Below, piece after piece: positions 8,290 through 17,128 of a DNA stretch of 63,730 nt. The first letter of the stretch is position 1. Each line of letters starts with the position of its first letter. Location of the stretch: the NCBI GenBank assembly GCA_964633225.1, contig CAZWFQ010000016.1:1-63730 (forward strand), written 5' to 3'. Under the pieces are notes generated by a model. The model did not search any database. It worked only from the letters and a program-made list of their open reading frames with translations, and was not told where the DNA came from. Position numbers and translations under genes: made by a program. Source of the stretch: JAKQIM01 sp964633225. Lineage in GTDB: Bacteria > Chloroflexota > Anaerolineae > Anaerolineales > UBA4823.

Positions 8290-10135
8290 AAGCGCTCGCC
8301 GCTGTGTGGGCGCAATTTTGAGTATTTTAGCGAAGACCCTTTCGTATCTGGAGAGCTGGCGGCGGCTTTCATTGATGGCGTGCAGAGCCAGAAGGTGGGC
8401 GTCTCGCTAAAGCATTTTGCTGCCAATAACCAGGAAAAACGGCGCATGGTGGTGGATGCGGTGGTGGATGAGCGCACCTTACGCGAGATATACCTGGCTG
8501 GCTTTGAACGGGCGATCAAAAAAGCCAGGCCATGGACGGTGATGTGTTCGTATAACCGGTTGTTTGGCGAATTTGCCAGCCAGAATAAGCGCTTGCTGAG
8601 CGAGATTTTGCGCCAGGAATGGGGTTTTGAGGGCGTGGTGGTGTCGGATTGGGGCGCCACCGCTGACCGGGTTAAGGGCCTGGAAGCCGGGCTTGACCTG
8701 GAGATGCCGCACCTGGAAGGGACAAACGATGCGCGTATTGTGCGGGCGGTGGAAAGCGGGGCTGTGGCGGTGGAGACCCTTGATGAGGCTGCTGTGCGGT
8801 TGACCAGCCTGATCTTGCGCGCCGGAGAACGCCAGGCGTTGCGCTATGATGCGGATGCGCATCACGCCCTGGCGCGGCGGGCGGCGGCTGAATCGGCTGT
8901 GCTCTTGAAAAACGAGGACAATATCTTGCCAGCTAAGGCCGTCCAAAAAGCAGCCGTGATCGGCGCTTTTGCGGTGAACCCACGTTACCAGGGGGCGGGC
9001 AGCTCGAAGATCCAACCGGTGCGGCTGGACAGTGCCCGCGATGAGCTGAAGAAACTGGGGTTGGACGCTGCGTATGCAGAAGGCTACCGGATGGATACCG
9101 ATCAGCCCGACGAGGCCCTGGTGCAAGAGGCTTGCCGGGTGGCGGAAGGCAAGGATATCGTCTATATTTTTGCGGGTCTGCCCGACCGGTACGAAGCGGA
9201 GACGTACGACCGTGACAGCATGCGGATGCCCGAGAACCATGTCCGGCTGATCGAGGCGGTGAGCGGGGTCAATCAGCATGTGGTTGTGATCTTGCACGGG
9301 GGGGCGCCCATGGAGATGGTGTGGGCGGATAGGGTGCAGGGCATTTTGCTGATGTACCTGGGCGGGGAGGCATGTGGGGGCGCCTGCGCCGACCTGCTGC
9401 TGGGGGCCGCCAACCCGGGCGGCAAGTTGGCTGAAACCTGGCCTTTTACGGCTGCGGATGCCCCCTCACAGGCGTATTTCCCTGGCTCTGCGCTGACGGT
9501 TGAATACCGCGAGGCCTTGTTTGTGGGCTATCGTTATTATGATACGGCGCAAAAAGCGGTGCGTTACCCCTTTGGGTATGGGTTGTCGTACACCCAGTTT
9601 GAATACAGCAAGCTGGGCTTGTCGGCAGACACGATCAAAGATGGAGAAGGATTGAGCGTGTCTTGTACCGTTACCAATGCCGGGCCGCGGGCGGGCAGTG
9701 AAGCGGTGCAATTGTACATTTCAAAAAAGGATTCAATCATCATCCGGGCCGAGCAAGAGCTGAAGGGATTTGAGAAGATACACCTGAAAGCCGGCGAAAG
9801 CCAGGAGGTGCGCTTTGCTTTANNNNNNNNNNNNNNNNNNNNNNNNNNNNNNNNNNNNNNNNNNNNNNNNNNNNNNNNNNNNNNNNNNNNNNNNNNNNNN
9901 NNNNNNNNNNNNNNNNNNNNNNTGGGGCTACTTCCGCAAACAGATTGATAAGGTGGCAAAGGATAACCCCGAGCTGAAGATGCTGGCAGAGAATATGCTG
10001 GTGGATGCGCCGCTGCGCGCTTTGACCATGATGTCAAACGGCAGCATGTCGGTAGCGCAGGTTGAGGGGTTGGTGGAGCTGTTAAACGGCAATTTCATGG
10101 CAGGCATCAAATTGATGCGGCAAAGGAAACCCTAA
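8290..10135 (+). CDS. Glycoside hydrolase family 3 (beta-glucosidase-like), 5' end missing and interrupted by a gap
   Basis: Hydrolyses beta-linked glucosides or related sugars from the non-reducing end. The readable frame begins right after the first gap at KRSPLCGRNFEYFSEDP, a highly conserved block of GH3 beta-glucosidases; upstream of it perhaps 90-110 residues are missing. KHFAANNQE and the nucleophile Asp in VVSDWGATADR follow, then the alpha/beta sandwich domain and a fibronectin-III-like domain (around 9650-9820). The second gap removes the end of that domain; after it the reading resumes at 9923 in another frame with a helical C-terminal region ending at 10135, seen in related Firmicutes and Chloroflexota enzymes. 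No signal peptide can be judged. The neighbouring importer suggests it acts on imported oligosaccharides in the cytoplasm. Confidence 0.88.
9823..9922. other. Assembly gap (100 N) inside the GH3 gene
   Basis: Another run of exactly 100 N, inside the GH3 coding region. The frame changes across it, which is an effect of the placeholder length and not evidence of a frameshift. Confidence 0.95.
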
Positions 10136-10137
10136 TC

Positions 10138-11916
10138 ATGCCTACCTGGGAGCCTGTACCTGGACAGTTGATGACGCGCTGGGGGAAAGCGGTGAAGCCT
10201 GAGAACGCCTGGTTGGAATATCCCCGGCCTCAGTTGGTGCGCGCTGAGTGGCTGAATTTGAACGGCCTGTGGGATTACGCTGTTGCGCCGTTTGAGGTGG
10301 AGATGGTGCAGGAGTATCCGGATCAGATCCTGGTGCCTTTTGCCATCGAAGCGGCCCTCTCGGGAGTGGGGCGAGCGCTGCAGCCGGATGAACGGCTGTT
10401 TTACCGGCGCAGGTTTACCATTCCGGAGACGTGGGCTGGGAGACGTGTGCTGCTGCACTTCGGGGCTGTAGATTGGCAAGCGACTGCCTGGCTGAACGGG
10501 AAGATGCTTGGCGTACACCAGGGCGGCTACCTGCCCTTTACGTTTGAGTTAACTCAACATTTACAGGCGGGCGAGAACGAGCTGGTGGTGGCGGTGTGGG
10601 ATCCCACGGATGCTCACTGGCAGCAGCGCGGGAAGCAGGTGTTGGAGCCGCGCACGATCTGGTACAGCCGCGTTTCGGGCATCTGGCAAACGGTTTGGCT
10701 GGAGCCTGTGCCTGAAACGTACATCTCGGGGTTGAAGATCATCCCGGATATTGATGCGCAGACGGTGCAGGTGGAAGTGCTGGTGGATGGAAAGCAGGAT
10801 CTGCTGGAGAGTGCCCGCATACGGGTTGCTATGGGGGGCAGCCCGGTGGGCCAGGCAGGGGTGGATGTTAAAACCGGGAAGGCCACCCTGGCGGTGCCAG
10901 AGGCCAAGTTGTGGAGCCCAGATGCGCCGCATTTGTATGACCTGGTGGTGGAGGTGGGGGCAGACTGGGTGGAGAGCTACTTTGGTATGCGCAAGTTCAG
11001 CCTGGGGCAGGATGCGCAGGGGCGCGTGCGGATGTGCCTGAACAACCAGCCTGTATTCCAGTACGGCCCGTTGGACCAGGGCTATTGGCCGGATGGTTTA
11101 TACACGCCCCCCAGTGCTGAGGCAATGCGCTTTGACCTGGAGATGGTCAAGGGGTTGGGCTGCAATATGGTGCGCAAGCACATCAAGGTTGAGCCGGCGC
11201 GTTATTATTATGACTGTGACCGGCTGGGATTGATCGTGTGGCAGGATATGATGAACGGGGGGCGTGCGGTGAGCGAGGCGACCTCGTTCTTGACCATCAT
11301 TTTTGGCTCACGGCGGCGAGACCGTAACTATCGCTATGCTGGGCGGGAGGCGGCGGAAGGCCGGGCGGACTATCAGCGCGAGCTGGGTGAGATGGTGGAC
11401 CATCTTTACAATTTTGCCTGTATTGGGGTGTGGGTGCCTTTTAATGAAGGCTGGGGGCAGTTCGATGCCAAAAAGACGGCAGATTGGCTGAAAACCTATG
11501 ACCCCACGCGCCTGGTGGATCATGCCAGCGGTTGGTTTGACCAGGGTGGGGGCGACTTTAAGAGTTTACACGTTTATTTTAAGAAGCTGCCCCTGAGCAG
11601 GCCGGAGGCGCGGCGCGCAATGGTGCTTTCGGAGTTTGGCGGGTATGCGCTTAACCTTAAGGAACATGCCTGGAAGCCGGAGGTTGAGTTCGGATATGCC
11701 AAGTATGCTACGGTGGAAGCGCTGACCCAGGCTTACCTGGATGTGCTGGAAGACCAGCTTAAGCCCTGGGTGGAAGGGGGGTTGTCTGCTGCGATTTATA
11801 CGCAGACGACGGATGTGGAGATTGAGGTCAATGGGTATATGACCTATGACCGAGAAGTGGAGAAGATGGATTTTGCCCGCCTGCGCCAGGCGCACCGGGC
11901 GTTGTGTGGATCGTGA
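10138..11916 (+). CDS. Glycoside hydrolase family 2 protein (beta-galactosidase/beta-glucuronidase-like)
   Basis: A 592-residue enzyme with the three GH2 parts in order: sugar-binding jelly-roll domain (about 20-185), immunoglobulin-like domain (about 190-285) and a TIM barrel. The acid/base Glu sits in PFNEGWGQF, and the nucleophile is probably the Glu in VLSEFGGYAL. It lacks a signal peptide, so it is probably cytoplasmic. It begins 2 bases after the GH3 stop codon, implying co-translation. The exact sugar cannot be told from sequence; beta-galactoside, beta-glucuronide and beta-mannoside are all possible. Confidence 0.88.
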   Translation: MPTWEPVPGQLMTRWGKAVKPENAWLEYPRPQLVRAEWLNLNGLWDYAVAPFEVEMVQEYPDQILVPFAIEAALSGVGRALQPDERLFYRRRFTIPETWAGRRVLLHFGAVDWQATAWLNGKMLGVHQGGYLPFTFELTQHLQAGENELVVAVWDPTDAHWQQRGKQVLEPRTIWYSRVSGIWQTVWLEPVPETYISGLKIIPDIDAQTVQVEVLVDGKQDLLESARIRVAMGGSPVGQAGVDVKTGKATLAVPEAKLWSPDAPHLYDLVVEVGADWVESYFGMRKFSLGQDAQGRVRMCLNNQPVFQYGPLDQGYWPDGLYTPPSAEAMRFDLEMVKGLGCNMVRKHIKVEPARYYYDCDRLGLIVWQDMMNGGRAVSEATSFLTIIFGSRRRDRNYRYAGREAAEGRADYQRELGEMVDHLYNFACIGVWVPFNEGWGQFDAKKTADWLKTYDPTRLVDHASGWFDQGGGDFKSLHVYFKKLPLSRPEARRAMVLSEFGGYALNLKEHAWKPEVEFGYAKYATVEALTQAYLDVLEDQLKPWVEGGLSAAIYTQTTDVEIEVNGYMTYDREVEKMDFARLRQAHRALCGS

Positions 11917-11953
11917 AAAGAAAAACGGCGCCAGGCGCCGTTTTTCTTTTCAC
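11913..11953. terminator. Bidirectional intrinsic terminator
   Basis: A 20-base perfect inverted repeat (11913-11932 and 11934-11953) with a GC-rich core flanked by an A5 run on one side and a T5 run on the other. It can terminate the GH2 gene on the plus strand and the MFS gene on the minus strand; it overlaps both stop regions. Confidence 0.9.
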
Positions 11954-13233
11954 TACTTGGCATTTGCCCGTTGGCGCATCAGATCGCGCAGGGCTTTGGT
12001 TTCGGGGCCGATGAAGAATAAGGCACCCAGGTAGAAGACGAAACATAATGCCCAGGCGGTGATGCTGACCGTGAGGATGGCGGTTTGCTTGGTGGTAGCC
12101 AGGGCGATGGCGCCAGCCAGGGTGGGGGCCAGGGCTGCGCCGCTGTTCTCGACAAAGTATTCTACCGACTGGGCGGTTGAGCGGACTTCGGGGGCGGTGA
12201 CATCGAAAACGGTTGCCACCACGTTGGGGGACGAGAAGGGCATGAACAGGGCAGACAGGGACATGAAGATGAAGAATTGGGTGCGCCCTTCGATGGGGGT
12301 CTGAATGGCCAGGTATAGGAAGATGGCGCCCATGACGACACCCACGCAGGAAACAATGATGCGGCCTTTGGGTGTCTTTTTGAACAGCCAGTCGCCGAGA
12401 GAGCCTCCCACCAGATAGCCGATGGCCAGGATGATGACGATGGGGGCCATGGTCATCAGGACGGCATTTTCGTCGTAGCCGCGTTCGGTTTGGAGGTAAC
12501 CGAAGAAGAAGAAGGTGATCACATTCCAGGGGAAGACACCGGCAAAACCTTGCAAGAAAACAAACCACATGGTTTTCTTCTTGAAGATCTCTTTGACGGC
12601 TGGCCAGGAGAATTTGAACTGGGTGATCTCTTGCATGCCCTCGAATTCGGGTTCGGCTTTGCCGCGCGGCATTTCTTTGATGCCAAAGAAGATGACCACG
12701 GCAATGACCAGGCCAAGGGAGCCGGTGATGTAAAAGACCGAGCGCCAGCCGCCAATCATGGGGGCAACGATCAGGGCCAGGATCATGCCGACCAGGTAGC
12801 CGATGGGTTGGGCGAACTGTAAGATGCCGTAGATCCGGCTGCGCATCTCGGGTTGGAAATAATCGGCGACCAGGCTGTACATGCCGGGATAGGAGGAGTC
12901 GTCGATGCCGGTGGAGGCACGCGTGACGAGAAACTGCGGAAAGGTTTTCACGATGGCGCTCAGCCAGGTGGTTGAGCCCCAAATGAAGGAGGCTAAGGCC
13001 AGCAGCCGGGCGCGCGAGAAGCGGTCGCATAAGTAGCCCCAGACGGGGTATAAGAGGCTGGCTACCACCAGAGAACCCGAGTTGACCAATCCCCACTGCA
13101 AGTCGTTCAACCCAAAGGTGGCACTGATGGGTGTCTGCATCGAACCGATCATGAGTTTATCTGTTTGATGCAGCAGCATGAACAGGAAAAAGACGACAAT
13201 CACGAAGATGCTGTAGGACCGGTTGGTTTTCAA
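11953..13233 (-). CDS. Major facilitator superfamily transporter
   Basis: A 426-residue protein with about 12 hydrophobic segments in two halves separated by a charged cytoplasmic loop (about 185-220). The MFS signature appears as GYLCDRFSRARLL after the second segment. An Asp-Asp pair (GIDDSSYPGMYSLVADYF) resembles the sugar/anion and Spinster-like branches. The start is a TTG at 13231-13233, chosen because GGAGG lies 6 bases upstream and no ATG is close. The substrate is unknown; a sugar or an organic anion from the adjacent glycosidase pathway is plausible. Confidence 0.88.
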   Translation of the reverse strand: MKTNRSYSIFVIVVFFLFMLLHQTDKLMIGSMQTPISATFGLNDLQWGLVNSGSLVVASLLYPVWGYLCDRFSRARLLALASFIWGSTTWLSAIVKTFPQFLVTRASTGIDDSSYPGMYSLVADYFQPEMRSRIYGILQFAQPIGYLVGMILALIVAPMIGGWRSVFYITGSLGLVIAVVIFFGIKEMPRGKAEPEFEGMQEITQFKFSWPAVKEIFKKKTMWFVFLQGFAGVFPWNVITFFFFGYLQTERGYDENAVLMTMAPIVIILAIGYLVGGSLGDWLFKKTPKGRIIVSCVGVVMGAIFLYLAIQTPIEGRTQFFIFMSLSALFMPFSSPNVVATVFDVTAPEVRSTAQSVEYFVENSGAALAPTLAGAIALATTKQTAILTVSITAWALCFVFYLGALFFIGPETKALRDLMRQRANAK

Positions 13234-13263
13234 TGACGCCTCCGTGGGGCAAAAATATTGCTA

Positions 13264-13293
13264 ACTATAATCGATTTTGCAGTCGAATGCAAA
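13264..13293 (-). promoter_or_regulatory. Promoter of the MFS gene with overlapping palindrome
   Basis: On the minus strand TTGCAT (13287-13292) and TATAGT (13264-13269) are 17 bases apart. A perfect palindrome TTTGCA-N6-TGCAAA at 13276-13293 covers the -35 box, which is where a repressor would act. No regulator gene lies next to it, so the binding protein is unknown. Confidence 0.55.
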
Positions 13294-13373
13294 TCTTTTC
13301 ACATTTATAGTACAATGATAGGTATGTGGCCATAGGTTTAGCCGCCGGGGGTAAGCCCTGGTGAGGAGATGAT

Positions 13374-14099
13374 ATGTATCCGGATGAGGACTTGCTGGCA
13401 GTATTTCAAAAATTGATGGATGCCGATCTGCCGGTGAGGCTGTTGAATCATTACCGCGGGCTGCCAGTTTCGTATGATGCGCAGATTGTGGCTTTGAGCC
13501 AGGGGACGGTCACGCTGCGCGTGCACCAGGATCAGATGGTGTGCATGGTGCTGGAGAATAAGACCTGGCTGCTGCGGGTGCTGCCTCCGGCAGGACGCGG
13601 CTCGCCCAGGGGACTGCATGCACAGGTGGTTTCGCTGGATCTGGCCAAGAAGCAGGTGATGTTGGCGGAATTCAGCCAGCCCAGGAAAGAGGTTGAGCGG
13701 CGGGGGGCAGTGCGTTTGCAACCTGAAGAGCTGATTGGGGTAGATATGGAAATTGGCGGCACCCATATCACCGGGAAGCTGGCTGACATCTCGGTGACTG
13801 GGCTGGGGATCTTTTCCTTTGGAACCTATGTTTACAGCGAGTATATGGTCCCCAAGAACGCCGATATTGTGCTGGAATGCCGCTTGCCGATCATTGATGC
13901 CTTGGTGCGGGTGGAGGGAAAAGCTGTGCATGCTGCGTCGCAGCGCGAATCCTTCATGCAGCGGGTGGGGATACGGATCCAACCAAGCCGGGAAGCGCGC
14001 CAACTCTTGCAGCAATATGTTGATCTGCGCAGGGGCGAGATGCTGCGCGAGTTGAGTTTTATTTATGATTCGATGCTGGCGCTGCGCGAGCAGGTGTGA
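13374..14099 (+). CDS. PilZ domain protein (probable cyclic-di-GMP receptor)
   Basis: A 241-residue soluble protein. The C-terminal half holds the two PilZ ligand motifs: Arg-Arg-x-x-x-Arg as ERRGAVRL and Asp-x-Ser-x-x-Gly as DISVTGLG, about 30 residues apart. The N-terminal half resembles the YcgR N-domain fold in length and strand pattern. It would sense cyclic-di-GMP and act through protein contacts. A close paralogue follows with a 1-base stop/start overlap, so the pair is translationally coupled. A possible -10 box TACAAT is at 13311-13316. Confidence 0.85.
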   Translation: MYPDEDLLAVFQKLMDADLPVRLLNHYRGLPVSYDAQIVALSQGTVTLRVHQDQMVCMVLENKTWLLRVLPPAGRGSPRGLHAQVVSLDLAKKQVMLAEFSQPRKEVERRGAVRLQPEELIGVDMEIGGTHITGKLADISVTGLGIFSFGTYVYSEYMVPKNADIVLECRLPIIDALVRVEGKAVHAASQRESFMQRVGIRIQPSREARQLLQQYVDLRRGEMLRELSFIYDSMLALREQV

Positions 14100-14827
14100 T
14101 GGAGGCAGTGATGCGCAAAGAAGACCCTCTCTTGCCGCAATTAACGATCCTGATGAACACTGCACAGCCAATCAAGCTGTTCAATACCTACCGCGGCATG
14201 CCGATATCCTATGATGCTCGGATCACGGCGATTGACCAGGGCTGCGTGATCTTGAATGTGCATAAGTACCAGGCGGTGTGCATGTTCCTGGACAGCCGGA
14301 CTTCGCTGATCAGTCCCAACTTGCCGGATGTGTATGATGCCCAGGTCATTTCGCTGGATGTGGCGAAGCGGCAGGCGGTGCTGGCGGTCTTTAAGAAATT
14401 ATTCAAGTCTTTAGAACGGCGCGCAGAGGTGCGCGTCCAGCCAGAGAATCCGATTCCAGTGGAGTTGTGGATTGGGGCTGTGCGCAGCATGGGAAAACTG
14501 TCGGATATCTCGATCAGCGGCTTAGGCGTGGTGTCTTTTGGGACTTTTGTGTACACCAACCAGGCGATTGAAAAGAACGCCGCAATCCAATTGAAGTTCT
14601 CTTTACCGGGGATCGGCGCTCCTTTGCAGGTGAACGGCAAGGCGGTACACGCGGCGTTGGGCGATGATCCGCGCTGGCACCGCCTGGGGATGGAGATTGC
14701 CCTGGATGACAGCACGCGAGCGCAGTTGCAGAATTATGTGGACCAGCGCGAGGTTGAACTGCTGCGCGAGGTAAGCTTTATTTATGATTCCATGCTGTTA
14801 ATGCGCCAGCGCGCCGGGGCGCGCTGA
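14099..14827 (+). CDS. PilZ domain protein, paralogue of the preceding gene
   Basis: About 242 residues, with the same layout as its neighbour: N-domain with PISYDARI, PilZ motifs ERRAEVRV and DISISGLG, and the shared C-terminal block SFIYDSML. Both ligand motifs are intact in both copies, so both should bind cyclic-di-GMP. The ATG at 14099 overlaps the upstream TGA by one base; a GTG at 14096 is in frame and less likely. The pair clearly arose by tandem duplication. Confidence 0.85.
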   Translation: MEAVMRKEDPLLPQLTILMNTAQPIKLFNTYRGMPISYDARITAIDQGCVILNVHKYQAVCMFLDSRTSLISPNLPDVYDAQVISLDVAKRQAVLAVFKKLFKSLERRAEVRVQPENPIPVELWIGAVRSMGKLSDISISGLGVVSFGTFVYTNQAIEKNAAIQLKFSLPGIGAPLQVNGKAVHAALGDDPRWHRLGMEIALDDSTRAQLQNYVDQREVELLREVSFIYDSMLLMRQRAGAR

Positions 14828-14839
14828 ACAGGGGAAATT

Positions 14840-14891
14840 CCAAAAACAAGGTTTATGTGGGGCTGAGGCCCCACATAAACCTTGTTTTTGG
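14840..14891. terminator. Bidirectional intrinsic terminator, 24-bp perfect stem
   Basis: Arms 14840-14863 and 14868-14891 pair without mismatch around a TGAG loop, with A5 on the left and T5 on the right. It separates the convergent PilZ pair and the lipoprotein gene on the minus strand. Confidence 0.9.
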
Positions 14892-14900
14892 TTATCTTGA

Positions 14901-15485
14901 TTATTTCGCTTGAATGGCGATGGCGACGATGGTGGATTGGTCGGAGGGGTTGACGGTGATGGAGATGGTGGCGGTCTGGTCGGTTTTGGTGTAGCTGATG
15001 ATGGTGGTGTTGCCCTGCTCGAAGCTCATGGATGGGTCTGAGCTCCAGCCGTTGTTGGGCATCTCGGTTTTGTAGAAGTTGACCACGCTTTCAGGATCGA
15101 GGGTGGTTACATAACTGACTACCTGCTCTGACCCAAAGAAATTGGTCACGTTGCTGCGATCCACAACCGGGATATCGGCAGGGGCCTCGCCCATGCTGAA
15201 GCCCTCGGTGGCGATCGCTACGGCGGTCTCAGCCAGACCGGGATTCTCGGTGGCAATCGTCTGGACGGTTTCAAGCAGTTGAGGGGCCTCGGTAGCCAGG
15301 ACCCCCATGGTGGCAACCAGTTGAGGGGCCTGGGTGGCAAGTTCTTGGATTTGTTGGGCAGCCGCCTGGGCAGTGGCCTGGGCCTCTTGAACCTGATTGC
15401 TGACGCCAGATACTGACTGGCAAGCCAGGGTGACTGCAGCGAGAACAATAAGCATGGCTAGGAAATGGAAAGATTTACGGGACAT
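14901..15485 (-). CDS. Lipoprotein with coiled-coil segment, function unknown
   Basis: A 194-residue protein with a signal peptide and the lipobox LACQ near residue 22. Residues about 28-95 are rich in Ala, Gln, Thr and Glu with repeated ATEAPQLL-like heptads, probably a coiled coil or extended spacer. The C-terminal part (about 105-194) looks like a compact alpha+beta domain with VVNFYKTEMPNNGW, a pattern seen in secreted proteins of unknown role in this phylum. A good AAAGGAG lies 8-9 bases before the ATG. It may be the last gene of the minus-strand group that includes the Lon-like protease. Confidence 0.75.
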   Translation of the reverse strand: MSRKSFHFLAMLIVLAAVTLACQSVSGVSNQVQEAQATAQAAAQQIQELATQAPQLVATMGVLATEAPQLLETVQTIATENPGLAETAVAIATEGFSMGEAPADIPVVDRSNVTNFFGSEQVVSYVTTLDPESVVNFYKTEMPNNGWSSDPSMSFEQGNTTIISYTKTDQTATISITVNPSDQSTIVAIAIQAK

Positions 15486-15533
15486 ATTGGTATACTCCTT
15501 TGATTGTCCCTTATTTTACTATCTTTCTCCGAA

Positions 15534-17087
15534 TTATAGGGTGGAAAATTTACCGGCATGCAGGCCGTTGAGGGCTTGCAGGGCTTCTTTCTTGAGCGCG
15601 TCGGGTGAGCCGGGCGTGTTGATAAGTTGGTCCAGGGTCAGCCTGGCGTCTTCGTCAAAGCCCAACTTTGCCAGGGCCGCGGCGATTTGCAGCCCTGGGG
15701 CGCCCTGTGCCAGGGGCTGGCGGCCCAATTCTCGCAGCAGGGTGCGAGCCAGGTCGGGTTTTTCCAGGCGGCTGTAGGCTGAGGCGGCCCGGACGCGCTG
15801 CTCGAAGGGGACTTTATCGTCTTCTGCCATGTGCCGCCAGCTTGTGGTGCAGAAAGCGGTTTCGCCGAGCTTTTCGAGGCTGTGCAAGATGCGGCCGCGC
15901 AAGGCGTAATCAACCTGGGGGTGACCGGCCAGTTCGATCAGGGGAGGGGCCAGGCGATATTTGCTTAACACGTGAACAGCCGCCTGGCGCTGCGGCCGGG
16001 GAGCCAGGTAATCATAGGCCAGGGCCTGCAGGGCAGGGACAGCGGCTTGTGCCTGGCCGAGGGCGCATAAGGCTTCGGCGGCGCGCAAGCGGTAACCCGC
16101 CTCGCGGCGGTTGGCAAGCAGCTCAGCCAGGGTTTGAACGGCCTGGTGGCTTTCGCCCAGCAAGCCTTGTGTTTTGACGGCTTCGATTTGGAACTTGCCG
16201 GGCAGGTCGCCCTGGGCAAGCAGGCGCTTGAGCACGCTGCGAGCGGGGTCTTTTTGCCCCAGATGTGCCAGGCGGTGGGCGGCATCCAGGCGGCGCAGCG
16301 GCTGGGGGGCGGTGTGGCCCAGGCTGAGCCAGGCCTGGACGGCGTGTTGATTGTCATCGATTCCTTCCAGGGCCTGGGCAGCAAGGAAGCGTACGTCTAC
16401 ATCGGCTGACCGTTCACGGGCCAGGCTGAGCAGGCGGCCATATTCTTGCATGCGGGCCAGGCGGGCGATGGCTTTTTGGCGATGCGCAAGCTTGACCTCG
16501 GCGTTGGATGCGCCGGTGAGCAAGATGGAGGCGCGCTGCATGCCAAGCAGGTCAAAGGGCAGGGAAAGCGAACGCGGGCTGAGGGCACGGGCCTGGGGAT
16601 GGCGGGAGAAATATATTTCTAAGCGGGCAGCCAGCCAACTGCGGATCTCTTCCCATCTCAAGAAAGGCAAGCGGGGTGAATTTTCGATGAAATTGAGGAT
16701 CTTTTCACCGAATTTTCCTAATGAAGCCAGGACCCATTCTTTTACATCAGGGTAGTATTCAATTACCAGATTGGCCACAAACACAAGCAGGATCAACGGC
16801 AGCAGACCCACGACCACTGCCAACAGGATGACCGGCATGAAGAAGGTCATAGCGGCTAATAAGAGCGCCAGGGTCAGCAGGAGCGGCGAGAAAACGATCA
16901 ACAAGGTCTGAGACCGGGCCTGGTCGGCATCGTTTTCCGTCTTAGCCCGTTGGATGCGGGTGAGGCCGGCATAGTAGACCAGGATCCAGATTGGGACTGT
17001 GGCGCAAACACCGCATGCCACCAGGATTGGGGCCTCGCCAAAGAGCGGCTTCAGGATCTCAAATATCGTTTTGATTGTTTCGATCAT
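15534..17087 (-). CDS. Membrane protein with HEAT/TPR-like repeat region
   Basis: A 517-residue protein. Hydrophobic segments lie at about 19-40, 62-85 and 86-112; the remaining 400 residues are a helical solenoid rich in Ala, Leu, Gln and Arg with repeats about 33-40 long (for example RLAHLGQKDPARSVLKRLL, ALCALGQAQAAVPALQAL), as in HEAT or TPR scaffolds. It probably offers a cytoplasmic protein-binding surface at the membrane. It starts 41 bases after the end of the Lon-like protease gene on the same strand, so the two may work together, possibly as recruiter and protease. Confidence 0.75.
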   Translation of the reverse strand: MIETIKTIFEILKPLFGEAPILVACGVCATVPIWILVYYAGLTRIQRAKTENDADQARSQTLLIVFSPLLLTLALLLAAMTFFMPVILLAVVVGLLPLILLVFVANLVIEYYPDVKEWVLASLGKFGEKILNFIENSPRLPFLRWEEIRSWLAARLEIYFSRHPQARALSPRSLSLPFDLLGMQRASILLTGASNAEVKLAHRQKAIARLARMQEYGRLLSLARERSADVDVRFLAAQALEGIDDNQHAVQAWLSLGHTAPQPLRRLDAAHRLAHLGQKDPARSVLKRLLAQGDLPGKFQIEAVKTQGLLGESHQAVQTLAELLANRREAGYRLRAAEALCALGQAQAAVPALQALAYDYLAPRPQRQAAVHVLSKYRLAPPLIELAGHPQVDYALRGRILHSLEKLGETAFCTTSWRHMAEDDKVPFEQRVRAASAYSRLEKPDLARTLLRELGRQPLAQGAPGLQIAAALAKLGFDEDARLTLDQLINTPGSPDALKKEALQALNGLHAGKFSTL

Positions 17088-17128
17088 GGCAGCCTCCCCT
17101 TGACCGTAAGCGGCTTTACGCTCGCGGC

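Noticed and set aside
8019..10135. A frameshifted GH3 pseudogene
   Set aside because: The changes of frame occur only across runs of exactly 100 N, whose length is arbitrary; each readable segment is intact.
11828..13096. Long frame antisense or out of frame inside the MFS gene
   Set aside because: The MFS frame has twelve membrane segments and a good ribosome-binding site; the other frame is rich in His, Arg and Pro without a fold, typical of a shadow in G+C-rich DNA.
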